A stretch of 64,000 bases of DNA from Nilaparvata lugens (lineage: Eukaryota > Arthropoda > Insecta > Hemiptera > Delphacidae), in assembly GCF_014356525.2 (NCBI RefSeq), contig NC_052507.1, forward strand, positions 54,748,347 through 54,812,346. The letters are read 5' to 3'. The position numbers and the translations under genes are program-made. The notes beneath the pieces are model-generated. The model made no database searches and was not told the origin of the DNA. It worked only from the letters and a program-made list of their open reading frames with translations. Shown here piece after piece: positions 12,001 to 20,500 of the stretch. Numbering within the stretch: the first letter of the stretch is position 1; every line of letters starts with the position of its first letter.

Positions 12001-14676
12001 AATACAGTGAATCCTTATAATTTTATAGTGAGATTCACTCCGATGTTTCTCATTCAACCAATATTAATAGTTTGAAGAGAATTTTATTATAGGCTCTATT
12101 TCTCCTAGACTGTGTAGGAATTAATTTATCATAACGGGAAGCAACGTTTTGTGAGTGTGTCATACCAGATTTTCCCAGCCCGGACATAATATTTTTCCCG
12201 TGTTTCGAATGGACATGTTCTTCGTCGGTGTCGGCTGTCTAAAAAGTAGTCGTTAGGTCATGTGAGAGAGGCCCTGAAATTGATAAGTTGCGACCTGAAA
12301 ACTCTGACACCAGACCTGAGCCAGCCAGGTCACTCGATATTATTATTATTACACCAGATTTTCATAACTTTCTCCCTGCACTTTTCATGTATGTATTTTA
12401 TTACTGTATAATAATTACTTAAACTATCCAATGAAAGCTATATGGTTTGGTTCTTCGGTCAATATTTGCAGTATCAGAAGTCCTTAGTTCTATGTATATA
12501 GCTTTCATTGGATATTTGAGATAAATTATTATACAGTGATACGTATACGAATTATTAAATATAATACAGTCCAACGTATGTATTTTATTTCACTTTTGTT
12601 TTGAAAAAAATGGAAATTTAATATCTCCTGTAAACTACTTCTTGTTCTGTTCCTTTTCTGTCACAGTGCTTCCTAATTGTCGATCTGCTCAAGGACCTAC
12701 TATAATTTTTTAATTATGCCCTATCCTATTTATACTACAACCCTGGCCAAGTTTTCTTATTGCTACTGCTATATTATATTTATGATGGTTAGGTATACTA
12801 TTCTAGTTGACTGATTACATGACCAACAATCAATAAAAATGAGGCTTGGAAGATTATTGAAAGGCAGAAACTGAAGAGAATTATTGAACCGGTCATTAGG
12901 ATCTTAGAATGCCTAATGAAACTATTAAGCCAGTTACACACACATAGATTCTTGGAAGTTAGATTTTTTCCTTATGAAAGTTACCAGATGAAACGGAACT
13001 TGGCGAACAATGAACACATCATCGGTCATCGGTTTGCCAAGTTATGTTTAATCTAATAGAATTTATAAAGATGGATAAAGATCGTACGTCCAAAAATCAG
13101 TGTGTATGTGTGTTATTGGCATTGGATTTGGGAATGTTGATTGCAAGACTAGTGTATTTATTTGCTCATTGGTCAGCGTTAAATTGTCAGTCCCGGCTGA
13201 ATCATGATAGTTGTAAGGCCCATTGACGGATTAAATTATATATTCAGGCGAGGTGGAACTTCCGTCAGGGACTACCCACCAATTAAAGCCATTCAAATAT
13301 TATTATTTATTATTGGTGACTGCAGTTTTGTTACGACATGACTTAGCACCTACTTTTGCACTTCTCTGTACACTGACCATTCCTGTTGCAGTGCTTCCTG
13401 TTTGTGGGCCTGCACAAGGACCTGTTGAGGCAGGTGGCCTGTTGCTGTGAGCAGATTGTGTACCACCCGAACGACATCATCGCCCATGAACGGCAGGTCA
13501 ATAACAGGATGTACATCATTCACAAGGGCGCAGTGCAGGCCTCCAATTCCGACGGAAATACGCTCAATTTTCAGCAGAGAGACTTCTTTGGTGTTGTAAG
13601 TGCTGCTAGAATAGCTATCAATTCAATGAAATCAATTATTCCTGGCTCCATATGCCACGTGGAAATACGAAGGACAAGGCAAATCTTAACTTATGGATGG
13701 AGAATTTATGGATATTTTCTGTGATTGAATTTTTAATTTATAATATTAGTTTCCAATTCAGTGCTTCATTCTATCAAATTCAAAATTTCTAGTTTCTTTT
13801 TTTAATTTTGGTCATAAATTTGGAAGTGAAAATAAAACCTATCTTTTGGCAATTTTACTATTCATGAAATTTAGGAGTAGAACAATTCTGCTAGGCATTT
13901 TGCTCTCACCCATTCATATCTAGATTATGATTTGTTATATCAATGCATAAATGAATACATTTTTCTTGAAGCCGGGTGTCTTGAGGTAGACCTTCCAATT
14001 TGCCGTTGCGTGTGGAGTCACCCTCTCTTAGCAAACAATAACTATTCAGGAATAGAAAGATTATAGCCATGTTAATTCTTCATCAAAAAGAAAGTGTAAT
14101 TAAGAAATGTTTGATCATGTGAAAAGTGTTGTTGACAGTGTGTACTATGCTACTTTGCAAGTTGATTTGTTCTGTTTCTTATGTAATTTGTACAAATACA
14201 TTCGTGTTTTTTTGTTTTGTGTTCAGAATATATAAAATTTCTTGTTTTCAAGTGTTTTTACTGAAAATTTGACTCAAATTCAAAAATAAATGAAACATTA
14301 TGAAATAGTGTATAAATAGAAATTCGGGGGAGGAACAGTTTTGGGCTCTGCCTGTTGGTCCTTTCCCAATCATTTTTGTGAATTGTGTATCATTAAATAA
14401 ATAAATATAATATCATCTCAACGATATTACTTTTAAGCAATTTTTTTTCTTATTTTGCAGCCGCAAGGATTGTACGAGAACATGCCTCACTCGTACACTT
14501 ACAAGGCTTTGAAAGTGTGTGTCATTCTGTCGTTGTGTTTCGACGATTGGAGCAATCTGCTTCAGTTTTTCCCCGCCTCAAGAGTCGAGCTCTACGACCG
14601 CATTGAACGCCTCGAAAGGATGTACATTGCCAAAAACCTTTCCAAAACTTTCTCAATTCAATCAGCAGGACAATAA
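2855..14676 (+). CDS. CNGK-like multi-repeat potassium channel, 3' part (10 exons, 615 residues visible)
   Basis: Joined exons: 2855-3023, 4195-4517, 5458-5617, 6414-6493, 7060-7186, 7822-7987, 9497-9726, 11764-11937, 13392-13595, 14461-14676. All borders are AG/GT and every phase matches, ending in TAA. Residues 1-56 resemble the end of a cyclic-nucleotide-binding domain (CNBD), 57-164 are a polar linker, 165-405 are S1-S6, 419-476 the C-linker, and 477 to about 600 a second CNBD. The filter GTGYGD (361-366) is of potassium-channel type, and S4 is short with basic residues at 285, 288 and 291. Known family: CNGK channels of sea urchin and zebrafish sperm carry four such repeats in one chain. 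A CNBD tail in front of a full repeat fits that plan, so earlier repeats should lie left of the window. The ligand pocket is degenerate. Alternative: a divergent single-repeat HCN/CNG relative with an unusual N-terminus. Channel superfamily is certain; subfamily is inferred. Confidence 0.85.
3033..3117. repeat. Short palindromic MITE, family C
   Basis: Begins ATCACTTCAAACTGTCAGCA and ends GAATGCTGACAATAAATCTC then ACTATAG; the two halves pair as an imperfect hairpin. Related copies lie at 6855, 14963, 17349 and 21768. It starts directly behind the donor of channel exon a. Confidence 0.75.
3587..3940 (-). mobile_element. LINE 3' end fragment with RNase-H/zinc-type tail
   Basis: Read on the minus strand it contains [20 protein letters not shown] then TIRHIVEEC and YEGRLDDF, the typical C-terminus of arthropod non-LTR pol proteins. 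One in-frame stop is present. It ends in an A-rich, TAAA-repeat tail near 3590. It lies in the intron between channel exons a and b. Confidence 0.75.
4195..4517 (+). CDS. Channel exon b: polar linker between CNBD and S1
   Basis: The exon starts after TTTCGGTCAG, where base composition turns sharply GC-rich, and begins in phase 0 like the end of exon a. It runs 107 codons plus two bases to donor GTAAAT. The two spare bases TG join the first G of exon c to make Trp. The protein is rich in Lys, Arg, Ser and Asp with no hydrophobic helix, as expected for a cytoplasmic linker. Without splicing the frame ends at TAA right after that Trp, so a shorter terminal isoform is conceivable. The matching phase favours splicing. 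Confidence 0.72.
4585..5045 (+). repeat. Pyrimidine-rich (TTC/CTT) tract
   Basis: About 450 bases are almost all C and T on this strand, in short imperfect TTC, TTCT and CTTT units. It begins about 65 bases after the donor of channel exon b. Long open reading frames across it are artefacts of composition. Confidence 0.9.
5458..5617 (+). CDS. Channel exon c: S1 and start of S2
   Basis: The acceptor is GTTGTAG and the donor GTAAGT, running from phase 2 to phase 0. The exon encodes a hydrophobic helix around [19 protein letters not shown] (S1), a short acidic loop, then the start of S2 ([15 protein letters not shown]). The segment continues in frame into the next exon. Confidence 0.85.
6414..6493 (+). 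CDS. Channel exon d: end of S2 and S2-S3 loop
   Basis: The acceptor is TTTTTCTAG and the donor GTTAGT. The residues [12 protein letters not shown] then [14 protein letters not shown] follow the family pattern at the end of S2 (FFR-x-Y, TG, V-x-D, KIR-x-x-YL). A nearer GT at 6487 was rejected because it breaks the frame; the donor at 6494 gives CA plus A (Gln) and restores KIRNQYLKSW. Confidence 0.82.
6855..6948. repeat. Short palindromic MITE, family C
   Basis: GAGATCCACTTCAAACTGTC near the start pairs with AATGCTGACAGAATAGAGTG then AATCTC at the end. Same family as 3033-3117. Confidence 0.75.
7060..7186 (+). CDS. Channel exon e: S3 and first half of S4
   Basis: The acceptor is GTTTTTCAG and the donor GTGAGA. 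The protein reads [17 protein letters not shown], typical of S3 in CNG/HCN channels (YL-x(4)-F-x-LD-x(2)-A-x(2)-P). It ends in LHLLRM, the start of S4. The reading frame runs on into the intron for about 20 codons before a stop, which is chance. Confidence 0.9.
7187..7821. other. Channel intron e-f
   Basis: AT-rich. The stretch around 7350-7410 (GGGCTACTC ... AATACCCTTTTTA) resembles one end of the hairpin repeat at 8393-8585. No other feature seen. Confidence 0.5.
7822..7987 (+). CDS. Channel exon f: second half of S4, S5
   Basis: The acceptor is ATCTTACAG and the donor GTAAGT, from phase 0 to phase 1. The exon starts [10 protein letters not shown], finishing a short S4, then a hydrophobic S5 ([19 protein letters not shown]) and a Cys-containing turret. 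HIMACVW matches the H-x-x-AC-x-W signature of S5 in CNG/HCN channels. Confidence 0.92.
8219..8638. repeat. Hairpin MITE (GTCGTTTATG family) with nested hairpin
   Basis: The left end AGGTCGTTTATGATCC with CAAGCCG pairs with ACTATCGGCTTAAGTTGAG and GGAACATAAAC at the right end. Inside, 8393-8585 is a second hairpin (AATCTCAGTACCCTTTT against AAAAGGGTACTGAGATT). Relatives lie at 16683-16977 and 18018-18137. Confidence 0.7.
9167..9465. repeat. Tandem duplication, about 175-bp unit
   Basis: The block starting near 9167 (CATCATTTACCACAAATTAC, then GATTAGTATTGAAAT) recurs near 9337 (CATCATTTACTACAAATTAC, then GATTAGTATTGGAAT) at about 80 percent identity by eye. It lies just before the pore exon. 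Confidence 0.7.
9497..9726 (+). CDS. Channel exon g: pore helix, GYGD filter, S6
   Basis: The acceptor is GTGGCAG and the donor GTCAGT. The first two bases complete the Lys codon left open by exon f. The pore helix [14 protein letters not shown] leads into GTGYGD, then S6 around [20 protein letters not shown] and the start of the C-linker. A GYG filter indicates potassium preference in this superfamily, in contrast to the non-selective filters of classical CNG subunits. The exon is markedly GC-richer than its surroundings. Confidence 0.95.
9877..10266. mobile_element. MITE family A, copy 1
   Basis: Terminal inverted repeats AGGTCCACGTTATAATGGCA and TGCCATTATAACGTGGACCT enclose about 340 AT-rich bases. 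Internal landmarks GGAGAACAACGTTGCTG and GATAGACAAGAATAGCAA recur in the other family A copies. Confidence 0.9.
10376..11264. mobile_element. MITE family A, copy 2, with nested LINE insertion
   Basis: Bounded by CTATAGTGAGGTCCACG and CGTGGACCTCACTATAG. The orientation of the interior is opposite to copy 1. It is enlarged by a LINE fragment at about 10510-11020. Confidence 0.9.
10510..11020 (-). mobile_element. RTE-like LINE 3' fragment nested in a MITE
   Basis: The minus strand reads [16 protein letters not shown], a stop in place of the usual Trp, then [19 protein letters not shown] and [10 protein letters not shown]. This is the C-terminal signature of endonuclease/reverse-transcriptase LINEs of the RTE type. 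The fragment ends in an AAG-rich tail. Confidence 0.8.
11764..11937 (+). CDS. Channel exon h: C-linker
   Basis: The acceptor is TTTGTGTCAG and the donor GTAAAT, phase 0 on both sides. The 58 codons contain [15 protein letters not shown], matching the R-V-x(2)-Y-x(3)-W of the A'-B' helices, and later LQQDLSNEI, matching the LP-x-L-x(2)-EI segment that precedes the CNBD. Confidence 0.9.
12165..12354 (+). mobile_element. tRNA-derived SINE, copy 1
   Basis: Shares TCCCGTGTTT, GACATGT, TTAGGTCATGT and the 3' block AGACCTGAGCCAGCCAGGTC with the copy at 22733-22960. Ends in an (ATT)n tail. The tRNA-like 5' part is damaged (GCCCGGACATAATATTT). Confidence 0.75.
12384..12552. repeat. Hairpin MITE
   Basis: ACTGTATAATAATTACTT with ATCCAATGAAAGCTATAT on the left is mirrored by ATATAGCTTTCATTGGAT with AAATTATTATACAGT on the right, separated by about 75 bases. 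Confidence 0.85.
12667..12705 (+). pseudogene. Decayed duplicate of the CNBD exon
   Basis: After an intact acceptor (TTTTCTGTCACAG) the sequence reads [12 protein letters not shown] and then TAA. The real exon i starts [14 protein letters not shown] after a similar acceptor 725 bases downstream. Nucleotide similarity covers roughly 40 bases of exon and some of the pyrimidine tract. I read it as a relic of a local exon duplication. Inclusion in the transcript would truncate the channel after the C-linker. Confidence 0.6.
12918..13112. repeat. Hairpin MITE, family D copy 1
   Basis: Left end CAGTTACACACACATAGATT; right end AAAAATCAGTGTGTATGTG. A cleaner relative with the same ends lies at 32053-32212. 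A 60-codon open frame over its right half is not a gene. Confidence 0.7.
13392..13595 (+). CDS. Channel exon i: first half of the CNBD
   Basis: The acceptor is CCTGTTGCAG and the donor GTAAGT, phase 0 on both sides. The order of motifs is CNBD-like: LHKDLLRQV, the strand [14 protein letters not shown], then [12 protein letters not shown] (family pattern MY-I-x(2)-G-x-V). It ends in DFFGV where active domains have FGE, so the Glu that contacts the ribose is not seen. Confidence 0.9.
13596..14460. other. Channel intron i-j with LINE-like 3' tail
   Basis: Mostly AT-rich. The end (about 14325-14410) reads GGGGAGGAACAGTTTTGGGC, TGTTGGTCCTTTCCC and an AATAAATAAATA tail. The same block recurs at 39785-39905 and, inverted, at 52205-52315 and 54095-54205, marking a dispersed LINE or SINE 3' end. 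Confidence 0.6.
14461..14676 (+). CDS. Channel exon j: end of CNBD and C-terminus (terminal exon)
   Basis: The acceptor is TATTTTGCAG and the frame closes at TAA 14674-14676. The residues [18 protein letters not shown] then LLQFFPAS follow the last strands and C-helix of a CNBD. The phosphate-binding Arg-Thr/Ser-Ala is absent (TYKAL at that position). A short amphipathic tail of about 25 residues ends the protein. No clear AATAAA follows within 200 bases. Confidence 0.88.
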   Translation, partial: PQGLYENMPHSYTYKALKVCVILSLCFDDWSNLLQFFPASRVELYDRIERLERMYIAKNLSKTFSIQSAGQ

Positions 14677-14962
14677 TATTCTTTCAATATTGTGATGAAT
14701 AATGTTTACCAAGAGGTATTCTAGTTTAATTATGATGATTAATCAACATTATTTGATCTGTTAAAGAATGTTTCTCAAGTTTTCCCTTATTTATCTCAAT
14801 GTTAACAATTATTCTACATTGGTTCATCTGTTTCAATACAAAAAAATGTTGCTGAAGTTTTTCTTGTATTATCTTATTAGTTAATATAAGATGTTTTCTA
14901 AGCTTTTCCTTATTCAATAACAATATGAATAAGTTGATATATGAAACTACTCCATTGAGCCT

Positions 14963-15045
14963 ACAGTGAGATTCACCTCAAACTTGTCAGTATATTTGGA
15001 TGGGTAGCAAATAAGAAATACGTTTGAGGTAAATCGCACTATGCA
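14963..15045. repeat. Short palindromic MITE, family C
   Basis: CAGTGAGATTCACCTCAAAC at the left pairs with GTTTGAGGTAAATCGCACT at the right, near the 3' end of the channel gene. Confidence 0.8.
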
Positions 15046-16682
15046 GTAACTAGTGTATAAAGAAGAATAAGTTTCTCAAGTATTTCCTAGCTCTGAGCTC
15101 AATGGATTTCCGTTACCTATTTTACATTTTATAATCTGTTTTAGATGGTGTTTCTGTTTTTAAAATAGACCGACAAACCTCGTGAGGTGTTTCCTTACAT
15201 CAAAATGAAGAAAACCTTGTAGTAAATATACATCCTAAAATGCTCTATTACGGCGGAAGATGTCAAATTTGAAGATGTGCTTATTGATGGCGGAAGATGT
15301 CAAATTTAATTTTCAATTTAATTATTTTGAAACCTCATGAAGGTGCTTGAGTATAACGTAATTCTTATGTAAAATTAGCTGAGAAATCCAATGAAACCAG
15401 TTATAAATTTTCAACTTATATTATTATTATTGAGAAAAAAATTAACATGATTATTATTGGAAAAATTGGCACGAAGTTTGTCAGTCTATTCAAATAATAA
15501 CAAATCAAAATCGGTCTATCAAAATAAATGGATCAATTTCATAATATCGACTTATTTAATCAATAAACCACACCATGAATAGTGATTGACCTGATAAATG
15601 TCAAGGCTAAATTTGACGCCCTAGCTACTATATAGAGTTAGTTACGAAGCTGCAAACAAAAGATTTGCAAATTTTGGAAAATCATACCTCCTGAACTTGG
15701 CGAATTTTGAAAATCTGATTGCAGAATCTTGTTCCTTGCATCAGAAGGCACCATTTTTTCCAAAAAAATAAATTTTTTATATGTTGAGTACGGTATGTCT
15801 TTTCATTTGGTACCAAGATCAACCAAATCCGACGATCCGTTCGGAATTCTTGAAAATCATCCATGATTTTATTAATTCATCTCAGCTTTGGCTGAAATTT
15901 GCACCTTAGGCATTTGACCTGAGGAATGTTGAGACAAAATTCGGCGCTTCTAGCTAATATACCGAGTGTGATTTTACAAGTGCAAATGAGAATTTTGGAA
16001 TTTTTAAAATGTCCATATCTCCTGAACGGTAGCTAATTTCGCAAATCAGATTCGTGTTCCGTACATCAAGAACCATGAGAATGCTAAATTTCAGAGTGAA
16101 TATTACATTTCAAATTGTATGATAAACCATGGACTAGACTAGACCTATGAACATGTACATGTATATCAGGGTTTTTTAGCAGAAAGAAAAAGTACCTCAA
16201 ATTTGGTTGAAACTGACACCACACATAGTACTTTATCTGACCTAACTTGGCATACTCCTGCTGTTTCACTTGGTTAATGACATTTCAAAGTATTCAAATT
16301 TGATATTTTGTCAATTCCATTCTCTAAGGCTGTGTGCACACAGAACGGTCAACGGTGATTTATTCACAGTGATACCGATATCTTTTATTATCTGTATCCT
16401 CTTACGACGGCTGCGCTGGAACTGGAACTTGGAAGTCCTGACAGCTCTATGTTTGCGCACACCCTAAAATGCATGCAGTTCAAGTTCAATTAATACACTT
16501 TCTTTCATACATTTCATTCAATTGTTCTTTTCTATACCATACCTAATAAGAAGCTTGTTTCATAGAACTCATCCCTTATTACAGGAGTTGTTTCTTTTAC
16601 TGTTTTCCAATAAGGAAGCGTTCACTTGTTAATTTGATTGATTTATAAAAATGATATTTATTATTAAACTAATGAGTTTTAT

Positions 16683-16977
16683 CATAGGGAAACAATAGCA
16701 TAAGTAGATATCCCATGGTATAGAGCGTTTATGTCGCAACTTTTACTGTTATCTCAAGCTGATAGACCACGTAGTTCTTTTCTGTGAAGCTTTATGACGC
16801 TGGTAGTAAATGTAGTAAATGTAGTCTCTCATATTGTGCCGTTCATACACTCTTACCCGGTCAAAACAGTAAAAATCGACAGTAATCGGCTTGAGATTAC
16901 AATCAGTACAACAGTAAAAGTTGCGACATAAACGCCCTATACCATGAGATATCTACTTACGCTATTGTTTCTCTATG
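16683..16977. mobile_element. MITE with 65-bp inverted ends and GTTTTAT duplication
   Basis: The left end (AAACAATAGCATAAGTAGAT, ATCCCATGGTATAGAGCG, TTTATGTCGCAACTTTTACT) is repeated inverted at the right with four or five mismatches. The 7-base direct repeat GTTTTAT flanks both sides (16676-16682 and 16978-16984), as expected for a target-site duplication. Confidence 0.93.
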
Positions 16978-17348
16978 GTTTTATCAAACACAAACTTCAG
17001 TCTATTCAAACACAAGGGAAACTGACTCTCCACAAATGGCCAATCAATTTTAATTAAAATAAGTCAACAACAAGAAAAAAAGGTTCAATAGTTGTATCCA
17101 TAACTATGCTATTATTCATCTAGAATTCAATATACATATAATTATAATGATGATAGTAATAAACAATAAGTATTTATAGTTATAGTAATATACAGCTTAC
17201 TTACAACTTCAGTCTTTTTACATAATTATAATATATACAACAAAAAATCACTTTATAAGTTTCCCTATAGATATTAATAATATTTTAATTTGCTTGCAAT
17301 GTACACAGTAGATTGGAAAGTTTTGGTAATGTATGTATGTACAGATGT

Positions 17349-17457
17349 ACAGTGAGATTCACTTGAAACTGTCAGCATTCACTATTAATAAGAAATTCAA
17401 TTTTCCATAAATTCTTCCCATTTAACTTATATTGACAGTTTAAAATGAATCTATAGA
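17349..17457. repeat. Family C MITE in the Usp8 3' untranslated region
   Basis: CAGTGAGATTCACTTGAAAC and TGTCAGCATTC at one end pair with TTGACAGTTTAAAATGAATC at the other. It begins 12 bases past the Usp8 stop codon on the transcript, so it is almost certainly transcribed. Confidence 0.85.
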
Positions 17458-17468
17458 GACGCCTTTAG

Positions 17469-17568
17469 CTATCGTTTAGCAGCCCGGTAGAAGAGTATGT
17501 AAGCAGCCGATGTTCGAACATTTTTGTCCTGAATTTCTATCACATCTGTATCGTTGAACTCATACCAT
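17469..17568 (-). CDS. Usp8: Usp8 exon 17: C-terminus
   Basis: The acceptor is TATGTTGCAG; A completes the split Arg codon. The sequence [13 protein letters not shown] then [13 protein letters not shown] ends in TAG. WYEFND is the W-x-x-F-[ND]-D box; Asn788, 17 residues after the catalytic His, takes the third triad position. AAYILFY is the usual end of a USP domain. Confidence 0.96.
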
Positions 17569-20500
17569 CTGCAACATACAACACAGAAATTGATTGATTC
17601 ACGTGTGTAGTTCGTTAGTTTACTGTTCATAGTGAGTTAGTTATACCAGGACCTCCTATATACTACTGGATCTGAGCCTAGAACAAAATGGCCGCCGTAT
17701 GTAGTGGTCTTGTAGGAATTCCTACTGAGAAAAATCACTAATCAGCTGTTAGAGAGCATCTCAGTTTGTCTAGTTCCCGTTTAAAATATCAATATCGGGC
17801 ACCACATGCGGCGGCCATTTTTTTGTAGGCGCAGGTCCGGTATATAAGAAGTCCTGGTTATACCATAGAGAAAAAATATCATAAGATATTAAGATAAAGA
17901 AAGGAAAAAAAGGAAAAAGATGTTGTCGAATTCCACTATAACATTTTTATTCACCAAAACTAGTTTTCGTTGCCTATGGCAACATCTTCAGTGGCAACTG
18001 AATAAGATATCCCATTGTATAGGTCGTTTATGTTCCAAATTCCAAGCCAATTTTTTGTTAACTCAAGCCGATTACTGTCGAAAAGAACTCCCAGGACTAT
18101 CGGCTTGAGTTAACATTGAAAATTGGGACATAAACATAAAAGCGACTATCATGTCATAATAATAATACACTATTCTAAAGATGGTTGAGTGATAATAAGA
18201 AGGTCGGCTAATGAAGAGGACATCAGGTTGGCATCCCTGCCGGCTAGTGCGCAAAACAGATTTCGAGAAAAATAGAGTACTTAATTCTCCTCACGCCACT
18301 ACAATTTCAACCTCTCTCTTGTGACTGAACCATCTACATCCACATGACAAAACTACTGAATCATCTACATAATATAACAGTGATTGTTGTTGATAATTAT
18401 GAGACCTACCTAACCATCTACAATAATAAGTAAAGCTCAGAAGTCTTATGCCTGAACATTTAGGATCCTTATTCAATGTAATTTTGGTGGCTTACAATGA
18501 GCATTAGTGAGATGAGCTGTTATTGGAAAGTGTGCAAGGTGAGTGAATGTGAGAATGAATGGTTGCTAGTCTTTTCTTTCTCCATTTATCCATGATTTCA
18601 AAATTAATTTAAGTGATATTCATTCCTACTTGCAAACGTGGAGTATTTATACTTCCAGCAAGTAGTATTTTTTATTCCAATTCACAACTTTCTAATAAAA
18701 CATACTAGTATTTATTTTATTAATATTTTTTATCTAACTGAGCTGTGTGTTTTTGTTTTTCTATTTAATTCTGATTGTAAATATTGTGAGTTTGAATAAA
18801 TAAAATTTGAATTTGAAATGCTGTTGATACGAAACCAACCTAAGCATGTACATAATGTAAGTAGAATAGAGTGATTGTTGTTGTACCTAGATTGGTCGGG
18901 ATTGAGACAGTAGGCGGTGTAGTGGCCACTCTCCATGGTGCCATAGTGGTTGCTGACCGCATACAGGTCGTAGGTGCGATTTCGCTGCTCACTGCCCTTC
19001 GCCGCGTGGCCCATCATGTCCAGCCGCTCCACCGGGAAGTCAACCAGCGTCTGCTTCTTCCGCGCGCCGTTGCTTGTAAACCTACAAATCATTCATTTAT
19101 AATATTAATTATTTAAAAAGCATTCATTTATAATCCAACTTATGGGAATTATATTCTCACTGTACGGGAGACGTTCACTGAGACTGAAATATATTTGCAC
19201 AACTGTAGTTTATTATAATAAGGATCTTTAACGCACGAGTTAGATGTAGATTTAAGAGTTGTCACATAAAGTTAAAATCAGGCATTCAACTTATTTATGA
19301 AGCCATAACTCCACTTTTCGTTGCACAGATGTCAAAGTAAACTATAGCTCCCATAAATCTAAAAACGCCCAATTAGACATATTATTTCGTTACACAGTCG
19401 TCAGAAAGAGCTTATTTATGTCTTCAATAGCTAAAAACGGTCAGTCAAGTTATGGGCCCGAAGTCGTGCTGTAAAATACAATATATAATCCCGCCAAATG
19501 CATTTTAAAGGTTGTGATTAGCTTTTTTGAAAGATGTTTACGAAAAACCATCTGTATATAAGTAAATTATTTTTTCTCTCCCAATGTTTTTTCAAGTTGT
19601 TTATAACCTCCAAATCGCTAAATATGGTGATAAATCTCGCCAAAAGCCAAGAGTCGCCATATTGTTTATCAATTTTATGTGAGGTCTTTTAGGTCTGTTC
19701 ACAGTGATGTCGATTGAAACTTTCCCCGATGCCAAGACATTGGTTGGATAGAAGCATGTACGGAAAAAATTTAATAGAGCTGCAGTGTGACTTATGTGTG
19801 ATGCTAATTCGAGATATAGCTAAATGGGCTTCGGCAAACGACTGTAAAACAACCAACCATTTATTTATTTATTTATTTATTAGATAGAGCGAACAATACA
19901 ATAGTCGGAAAAGAAAAACAGGCCATTGCCCAAAACTTCTTCAATTTCCTGATTTTGTCACAAATCGTCCAAATATTATGAAGCCGATGTTTATGTCAGT
20001 GATTTTAAACTATGTCTCACATAGCTATGTTTGATTTTATGAATTAAACGACTCTGCAACCGGGCATTAAACATCTCCTCACAAGTGCTTTAAAGACCAT
20101 ATAAAACTTGAGTATACACTATATATTATCTACGACCATTCAAGCAAAGTATCACATTGCTGATTAGCCTGTATGGTAAAAAGATTGAAATAACAATAGG
20201 TAAAAAGCTACTCAGAGAGAGTGAACAGTAAGCTTGGAATACTGAAAAGCAAGTCGAACTGAAAACTTGCCAAACTGAAAACTAGATGAACTGAAAACTT
20301 GAAGAACTGATAGAATTGATGACACTGAAAATTTGATGAATGAGAACTTGACAAACTGAAAACTTGACGAAATGAGAACTTGACGCAATGAAAACTTAAC
20401 GAAACAAAAACTTTATAAACTGAGATCTTGACAAATTGAAAACTTGTCAAACTAAATACTAGATTAAGTGAAAACTTGACAAACTGAAACCTGCTGCCAG

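Larger units (their letters stand above)
14677..17468. other. Spacer between the two convergent gene ends
   Basis: About 2.8 kb containing both 3' untranslated regions. It holds family C MITEs at 14963-15045 and 17349-17457 and the hairpin MITE at 16683-16977. A loose direct repeat of about 300 bases is also present (TGAACTTGGCGAATTTTGAA near 15693 against CTCCTGAACGGTAGC near 16018). No gene seen. Confidence 0.6.
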
